Positions 50,301-59,300 of a DNA stretch of 64,000 nucleotides are shown here, piece by piece (the first letter of the stretch is position 1; each line of letters starts with the position of its first letter). The stretch comes from Lycocorax pyrrhopterus obiensis. Taxonomy: Eukaryota > Chordata > Aves > Passeriformes > Paradisaeidae. The DNA lies in the NCBI GenBank assembly GCA_014706295.1, contig JACSVZ010000001.1, positions 84,008,237 through 84,072,236 of the forward strand, read 5' to 3'. The notes below the pieces were generated by a model that was not told the DNA's origin, made no database searches, and saw only the letters and a list, made by a program, of their open reading frames with translations. The position numbers and the translations under genes were made by a program.

Positions 50301-53300
50301 ACTGGACACTAGTTCCATATAAATTATCATTGTACTGCCCAGCTTCTATAAATTTGTGCTCTTGGATATCTTTTTCCATTTGTTCTCTAGAAATGACAAA
50401 ATGATAATCTCTCCCATCCACTTCATAGTCACGCTTTGGCCGTGTGGTATCTGCATGAAACAAAAGACAGAAGATCAGGAAGTCTACAAAAACATTTAGT
50501 GCAGAAAATGCAGCTGTGGTTTGCTCAGTGCTGGGTCTGCTCTAAGTGAAGGCACTTGACCTCTGACAGCAGATCTTTGCCTACTACATATAATTTTCAA
50601 TGGAGCTATGACAATAAAGCTGTCTTTTTGTAGTAATACCTTCTGATGTTTACCTCCAATCAACATAGGCTAAAATAAAATTAAGGTTTACAAGAATTCC
50701 ACTTTTTGCAGCAGAATCACACACAAACCTCAAATATAAAATGCATTGCATATTTTAAATTTAATGTTATTACGGTGGTAAAATGAATTGTCATCTCATC
50801 AACTCAATTTAGCCTTATTTATAAGCCTGATTGTGTTCTCATCTCTAGTGGTTTTAAGTTAGTGTATTGCCAGAGACAACCATTTAAAATGAAGTACAAC
50901 TGCAATCAGGGCCTCAAATAAACAGCATGCTCTAATGGTCTGAGATTTAAATACTCTGATTAATTCAGGGTCCAACATTGCTTTCTGATTCAACAGTCTA
51001 TATCTCACATAAATCACAGATTATTCCCTATATTTATTAGTGGATGCTGTGCAATTGAGTTGAAACATTTTACATTTTACCAGTGTTTCAAATTTTTATC
51101 TTATTTAAGAAACCATAGATTGATTACTAAACTGAGTTAGTGACTGGAAGGTTTCTTGTTTAAAAAAGTCCTAGAGCTTTGGAGACAATTCTTTTGAGAA
51201 TTTTTTTCCAGACCTTCACAACTTTTTTTTTTTCCTAATTTATTTGTTCTTTTCCCCTTTTCTGTCTGATGAAAAAATGACTTTTGAGAAACTCAACTAT
51301 GTATAGTTCATGGATGCTGCTTTCACAGAAATTTACTTAATGTGTGGCACCAAGGGATTCAGTTCACTCAGCTGCAGAACTAGGAGTAAAATCATACTTA
51401 CGTGGTACACATGACCCAAACTTATCAGGGAATTCAGATATCAAATCATCGTTGATCCGATCTTTCATAGGACCCAGAATAATAACAGGCCTGGTGTAAT
51501 TAACTGAAAAACAAAAAGAAAGGCACATTTAGATGATCTTACCCGCAATGATAAATGAATTTACCCAAATATGTGCTAACCAGGGTTGTTGCCTTTATGT
51601 ATGAAGTGAAAACTTAGGTGCACATTTTATTAATGACTATTTTATTTACTTACATGAAAAAGGGAATGGAATGAGTACCACGGCAGAGCTCTGTGATGGT
51701 CCTTGCACAAGTCAAATGACTATGTAGAAGCATAGATATATTTGCTATTGCTCAACAAGGCCACTCAACAATGCTTGCAGATGGACTCTTCCATGAGGCA
51801 TTGAAAGGCTATTGCAGCATTTTCTCTCCTCAAGTTATATAACTACGTCCCCCATTAAACCAGATGGATGTGCTCCCATTTTAAGTTGCCTTTCCGTAGG
51901 TTCGTCTACCCCGGACAGTGGCACATATCACATGAGAAGCAAAATAATAAAGGCTTTCCATGTAACAATATTGCAGTAAATCTAGAAAATCTACATCAAT
52001 ATTTTGTAGATTGATTAACATACTGTACTAGTAAAGCCTGTGAGAACATGCTGGGGAGAGTCCTGGGAATGTTAAGAAGTGGGGGCTTCCAAGGAATACC
52101 ATAACAGGTTTTTTTCATAGGAAAATAGACTGAGTGTCTAAGAAAAAGAAGCCACAGAGGAACTGGGACTGGTAGAGCAAGGCTTACTGCTCTGCTGGCC
52201 CCCAATCTCTGAAATGAAAAGCACAAGGAAGAGTGATAGAAAAGAAGATGAAACTTACTTTCCTGTCTTGTGACAGGTTCATAAGAAAGGATGCAGTCTT
52301 CTTGGCCTCCTGATGAGAGAAGAAAGACAAGAGTTTGAAGCTGATGAGCAACATGTCAGGTATTTAAGTTCGATAAAATGCTTCACATAGAGACAGACCA
52401 GGTTCAACACTTCTCTCTTGATAAGCCTCTCACCTGAACCATTCCAAAGTCCATCATAACTTCCATGTATGGAGACAGTTTTTTCCTTCCCCGCCCTCCC
52501 CTTTCATGTGTTTCAGTTCTGTTTACTGAAATTGGGCTTTTTTATTGACAGGCAACATGCCTTTATTTATGATTTGATACAAGGCTGTTTACAAGGATAG
52601 TGCAACAATTTAAGATGCATGCTTTTCTTACTGTTAAGGCCCTAACATGTTGCTGCAGAGTAAATCAACAAGATACCTAGACAGAACAATTTTTATCCAT
52701 AGAATATATATATTTTGGTTGATTGTTCTTCAGTGCATAGCCTCCATAGTCTAGTGCATTCACAGCCTAACATCTAGCTATGAGCTATTTTCTGATCCTT
52801 ATCCTTTCCCTGAGCACAGATCACAGACTCACAGAATGGCTGGGGCTGAAAGGGACTTTCAGCTTCTGGAGATCATCTAGTCCAATCATCTCCTGTTAAA
52901 GCACCTAGAACAGGTTGTACAGGATCATGTCTAGGCAGGTTTTGAATATCTTCAGTGAAGGTCTCACAGCATCATATTTTATACATTTGTTCTCCCTCTG
53001 CCCTGTCAGGACAGTGCTGTTTCCTCATGGTGACATTTAGGGGACTAAAGCAGAGAAATTTGCCATGAGAAACAAGTGGCACTATATGGACCATGACTTG
53101 GGTGCAAGTGTGCAGTCCCGATGCATCGCTGTCCTCCAAGGGAGTGCAAGAGGAGAGGGAGGAGGATTCTCCACCTAAAGCATGAATAATTCCTGCTCAT
53201 TTCTCTTTCTGGGTCACTGTCACATACTTGGTACCACATGAGGGCTCTGGCAGGTTCTAAGTACAATTTAGCAAAGTTTAAAATGATGATTTTATTTTTG

Positions 53301-56300
53301 CTCAGTTCAAGGATTGTCTCTGAGAAGACCCACAGATGGGATTTTGCAACTAATTTAGATACTACAGAAGAAAGAGTATCATAAGGCATACCAGTGCTTT
53401 ATGAAATAGACAGGGTTGCCTTCGTTTCATCTGCTTGCATGCACATAAGCCTGTGTTACATTATTCTGGTGGGCTCCTGTCAAACCAAAGTGTGCACATA
53501 GAGGGGAAGAGTGCTGCCTTGCCTGATGGAAATACATGTAGGATTTAGAGGGGGGTACACCTCGCCCAGAAGTAGCCTGACTGCTGTCTGAGTTGCCCTC
53601 GAGGCTCCACTAACTATATTAATAAGCTTTGTATTGGATGCAATGCCTAGCTCCCAAGAAGGTATAAAATTCTTTGTGGTTAGATCTTAAGCTGACTCTC
53701 AGCCCATTAATCTACTATGTTGGTAGATTTTTGTGTGTGTGATGTAGTATCTAGGCAGAAGTGACAAATGCATAAGAGAGCTCTTCAAGTAAAAATAATG
53801 TAATTATTGACAATGAGAGAAATAGCAAATAAAAAACTGTACTGATGTGTTAGGAGAGAGGGAGAACTGACAGGACCAATTCCAGCCTAGCAATGGTGCT
53901 GAAGCAGCAAAGGAGAGAACATAATTTTTAATAAAAGGAAGAGATTAGACAGCATTTGAGAATAAGGTCACATGACAAATGAGGGGTGTGGACAAGGATT
54001 TTCTTTTCTGTTTGCAAATGTTTGATATTGTAACCATTTTTCTTTGGCTTTTTGCAAAGTTGGAAATCTAGAATTATTGTTACACTAGGTTTTATGCATC
54101 AGATGTATTGGTTTCCCTTAAGTTTATCAGTAAATTTTAGGGTTGATGTAGAACTCAGGATGTTTCATTTCTCTAGAGATTAAAAAATCCACTCTCCAGG
54201 CTGGACAAAGATGGTCCTGCTTTGTCTGTCCTCTACCCCACGGGAGCCAAGGCTATATTTTTCAACAGTCTGAGAAAGTCAGTCTTGGGGTGGGCGATGA
54301 AGCCATCACATACCAACCAAATGGAGGGGAGCCTGTCTGTACAAATACCATCTTAAACTTGAAAATACTTGTTTCATTAGCAAACAGATCCATGGCAGGA
54401 GTTTCACTGCACTAATTTCAGAAACCTGAGGCTTGAGTGCTTATGTCTAAGCTAGTCCCTAGACACTTTTTGGAGCCAATGGCTGCCTTCAAATGAGCTT
54501 ATTCTAAGACATGAGTCATCTGACCTATTTTACATGTCTACTTTGTGAGGAGAGAAAAAGTCAGAAGGGTGAGTTTGTCTCCGTTGTCCCCTAACAGCAT
54601 TTAAACAGCAAGGTCAGATGCTGTTTAAAAGCCAAGGTCAGACATCTGCAGTTAAGCAGCAGAATCTCATGGGAGTGACAGGGTTAATAGCAATTGGAAG
54701 AAAACAGACAATAACTCTGAAACTATTGTTGTTTTTTTCTTCCTGTGGACTAATACTTGGCTTTGGCATAGATTTATAACCAGCACTGATAAGCCAGCAC
54801 CGATTTTACTTTCTTTTTTGCCCAGTCTCTGGCAGACATATCTCCATGCTGAAGGTTTTGTTACATCCACACTCTCTGTAGGGTATGGGCTAGGGAGAAA
54901 AACAAGACTGGTTTCACAGAAGTCTTGTGAAAGTGCAGCCAGGTTAAAGGCAAAGAAAAATCCTCCAGCCCACTCAAATTGTGCTGAAGTTTTAGCCATT
55001 GGAAACGGTTGGAGTAAGTAAGGAGAAACTTCGAGGCTGACTGTGGTACACAGGAACTTAAAGACAGACATCTTCCCGAGGTAAGGATCTTCAGCCCTCA
55101 GTTCCAGACTCAACATGGGAGTGTGGGGAAAAGCTGAACCATTTCCACTACTTTTCTTTCCTGGAAAAAGGACTCAGGAAGCTTAAATTTCTAAGTGAAA
55201 AAATCCTGCCATGTACTGTCCAGACAAAATCCTGTAGGTCCTCAGAGGCTGTTTTGCACGTTAACTATACCAGATGGTACTCTTTAATGATCTCCACTCA
55301 GTCAGTACTGCATAGTTCTGAAGTAGTCCATAAAGTATTAAGTATAATGAAGAGCTCTAGATTCAATCAATAATCAGATTGCTATAACCTTGTGATGGCT
55401 TTGAGCTGTAAGACACAGTGTGAAATCCATCAGGACACAGGCTCTTATCATTTGCCTAAGTCTCATTTACCACCCACATTAGCAGCTTAATTAGCACAGG
55501 TTAGCTGTATTGATCTGGAAAATCTTTGTGACATCTAACAGATAAAACAAAAAGAGAAAAAAAGAAAAAGATCTTTCTGTAGGATTTTGGTATGTTCCCC
55601 TGTCCTTCAGTAAAATCCCATCAAGTCAAAAAGAGAAGAAAATAAATAAAATAAGGAAACAGAAGAAAGAAAAAGGAAAGTTACCTAAATGTAATATAAT
55701 TATGGGTAAAATTATTGGAGAAGTTTCACTCTCTCAGGACCACTCCCTGCTTCTCTTTGTTCTTGGTTTGCCTGTTGGTGTTTTCTCATGCTTGGGAAGA
55801 GAAGAATAACCTTGAGTTTTTTATAACTCATAACCTCTATAAATGGGGCAGCGAGGTCCTGCACTGTCAGATAAATTTCATAAGGAGTATTAATTTAATC
55901 TTTTTAAGGGATTTTATAGGGTTTCAGATGGGTTTTGGGCTAACATATGAATTACCTGACTTGTATTTGCAAGATCTTGGAGAAATCAATTTCTTGCTTT
56001 GTTTCTTCTTCACAGACTGCACTGGACAGTCAATACCCCAGCCTCTATTTGGTTCAAAATCCCTTTGCTGGGCCCCTATTTATGTGAATAAACACATGAT
56101 TTTTGGTAATATATTGATAGCTATGGAAGGCTGGAAATCCAATATGTAAAAAGATCATCAGTGGTCTGAGCATGAACTTATGACTGAAAAGTTGTCTACA
56201 GGCAAAGATCAATACAGTGTGGATACAAAATGAGACTTCAATACTTGTGCCAATTTCAGTATACCTGAATAATGCAGCAATTCTGGGGAGCCAATGCAAG

Positions 56301-59300
56301 TGTCCTTATTAATCAATAACCTATTGTAATAATCAGGACTACTTTAACCTTGTTCTGAATCTTCAAATCTCATTAGAAGAGTGACTTGATGATTTGCTGA
56401 CAGAGGGTAAAATCTTTTTTCTACCACTTTTTCTTATTTTTAACTTTTAGTTATGTATTGCCTCTCTAGGTAATTGGTGCAATCACAACCAGTCATGCAA
56501 TTAGACTAAATAGATGTGACAATGTGTGTGTAATTTTGATGACAGCTGTAAAAACCTTTACTGAACTATGTGTAAGAGTGTTACAACACATATGTAGGAG
56601 AGAGACTTGAAATTCATGCCCATTATGAAAATCATGTCTCGCAAAATAAAAACTGATGAGTCCATGGTAAAAAATCTGTCCTTACAAGCTTGGTTTGAAA
56701 AAGAAATCAGAACATTTTAAGTTACAGGGCTCAAAATAAACTTTCAATCATGGTTTGATTAACTGGTCCAGGGAGCAGTCAAAATTGGCTGTATGTGTCC
56801 TTATCACAAAAAGAACAACTTTCTGCTAGACCAGTACTTTATATACCACTCTGCAAACTTGGCTTTACTGCTGAGAATGGGAAAAAATAAACTAACATAG
56901 ACTTAGTGATAGCATGGCTGTGTGATTCAGCAGCAGCTGTGTAGCAATTCAACTGCTTTAAGAGCAAGCCAGCACTTGTTCCTGGCCCCAAAATACTATT
57001 CTTATTTATAAAGGGTTAGATTCTGCTCTCAAATGTGTCTGTGGCTCCCACTGAAATTAATGGAGCTGAAGGTTATCTTCTGGGAGAAAGAATGTTTCAC
57101 TGTTTGCTCCAGCCCTATTTTTCATGACAAACCAAGTGTTGAGGGCACTGGCAGAAGAAATTTGGTTTACGTTTTGCAACTTCTTGTTGCTTAGAAGTGG
57201 TCAAAAAATTTTGTCTTGAGACGACATTGGAGAACTTTCAATTATATTTTTGAAATAAAAAATATCTGACTTCTGTCAAAAAACTGGTTTTTAACCCTGA
57301 GACATAAGCAATATTTCAGCCAAATACTCAAATTTTTAAGCAATATGTTTTTCTAAAAAATAATGAACACATCAGAATATCTCCTAGAAAAAGCCCAGTT
57401 GATTTGTAACCCCCCTATTTCTCACTGTCCAGCTTACAGCCTGGACATTTCTCAGACGCCTTCAATATTGTTGGTTTGGAATGGTTCTAGGAATGATCAA
57501 ATAATACAGTTTTTGACACTAGCTACTTTTTACTAAATGCTCATCATGAGAAGCAAAAGTTAGAGAAATGTGTTAAAACAATTGCCAGAGACCCACCAGA
57601 AAAAAATGCAGAACACCTTACTCTGGACTCCAGCTGGCCTGTTTTTATAGATATGTATAAGAAGGTCCGCAGGAGAACACTCTGCACTTGCCAGCCATTT
57701 CTTACCCACACACTTTTTCTGTGTTCTGGCCAAGGTGTGAATTGCTGATTTCATAGAATCACAGAAGAACAGAATCATTTAGGTTGGAAAAGACAAGTAT
57801 AACTCTGCCAAGTCCCACTAAACCATGTCCCTGAGCACATCTTTTAAATCCCTCTAAGGATGGTGAATTAACCACGTCCATGGGCAGCCTGCTCCAATGC
57901 TTGATAACATTTTCAGTGGAGAAATTCTGGCTAGTATCTAATCTAAATCTTCCCTGGTGCAACTTGAGGCCATTTCTTCTTCCTGTTGCTTGTTACTTGG
58001 GAGAAGAGACTAACCCCACCTCACTACAACCTCTTTTCAGCTGCTCCTCACCAGACTTGTGCTCCAGACCCTTCCCCAGCTCTGTTGCCCTTCTCTGGAC
58101 ACACTCCAGCCCCTCAATGTCCTTCTTGTACTGAGGGGCCCAGAACTGAACACAGGATTTGAGGTGTGGCCTCACCAGTGCCCAGTACAGGGGGACAATC
58201 ACTGCCCTGGTCCTGCTGGCCACACTACTGCTGATACAGGCCAGGATGCCATTGGCGTTTTTGGCCACCTGAGCACTCTGGGCTCACATTTGGCTGCTGT
58301 TGACCAGCATTCCCAGATCCTTTTCCACCAGGCAGCTTTCCAGCCACTCTTCCCACAACTGAGAAAGCAGTGGGGCAGGCAGCCCCTTTCTTCCTGCTAA
58401 TTTGCTGATGAAACAGAAAAGAATAGAGGCACAGGGACAGGGTCACAACCCCATGCAAATCCCTTCATTCCTCCAGCAGTTTTCTATTTGCTCCCCATGA
58501 ATTTTCCAGCTTCACTTTTTTTCTCCTCTCAGTATGCTCCATGTCATCAGTGCACAGATTGAGGGCTAGATGAGTTTGCAAGTCAACACACATGGTGTCC
58601 TTGTAAAAGAACTTGTAGTGCCTCACCTTGAACACACAGACTCTGCTCAAAGTGACACCACACTGAAGAACAACTCTGCAATGTGCTGGGTCCAAATGGA
58701 GTGAACACAAACTCGGTCCTGTGGCAGTGGTGGATGCTGGGCTCCACTCCCAGCTACCCAGATGCAAACAAGAACAGCAGAAATAGTAACTGCATGCTGT
58801 CTTGTTCTGCCAGGAATGTTACCCTGGGCACTCATTATTTTTTTTCCCTTTCATTAGCAATAAATAAATCAAGAGGCAGTGAGGAATACTTTAGGAAATC
58901 TTCTAGGACTATGTCTGGTAATTACTCTTCCCACATCAGAGATGTCGATAAGCTTTTACAGTGTAGGGTCCTTTCTCAACAGCCCCATAAAGTGAGAACT
59001 GTAGTGAAATAAGAGAACTTCCTTTGACAGGCCTCACCACTCTTATTTCCATCCCTCACAATTTGTTGACTTCACTCTCTGACCACCTGCCTCTCACACT
59101 CATCTGATTTTTCTGGGTTCCTGACACATAATTTTTCTAGGGGAGATTTGCTGTGATGAGCTGTACAATGGGATGTACTGTCAACACAGCAGATCTCAGA
59201 TCTCTTTGCCTGAAGATTCAAAGACTAATCGTCTGGACTCAGGAGGGCTGTAATCCTCCATAGGAGATATGCTGTTGTACCATGGCCACGTAGAAATTGA

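Noticed and set aside
50263..50463. Single-exon 66-aa GK-domain gene or processed pseudogene
   Set aside because: The first four and last four codons are intronic. Clear splice sites at 50450 and 50278 join it in frame to the neighbouring exons.
54667..55116. 149-aa minus-strand frame inside the DLG2 intron as an extra exon
   Set aside because: Does not resemble any MAGUK sequence. The joined DLG2 frame is complete without it.
55715..56149. 144-aa plus-strand frame inside the DLG2 intron
   Set aside because: No recognisable domain in an A/T-rich intron; antisense to DLG2. Treated as chance.
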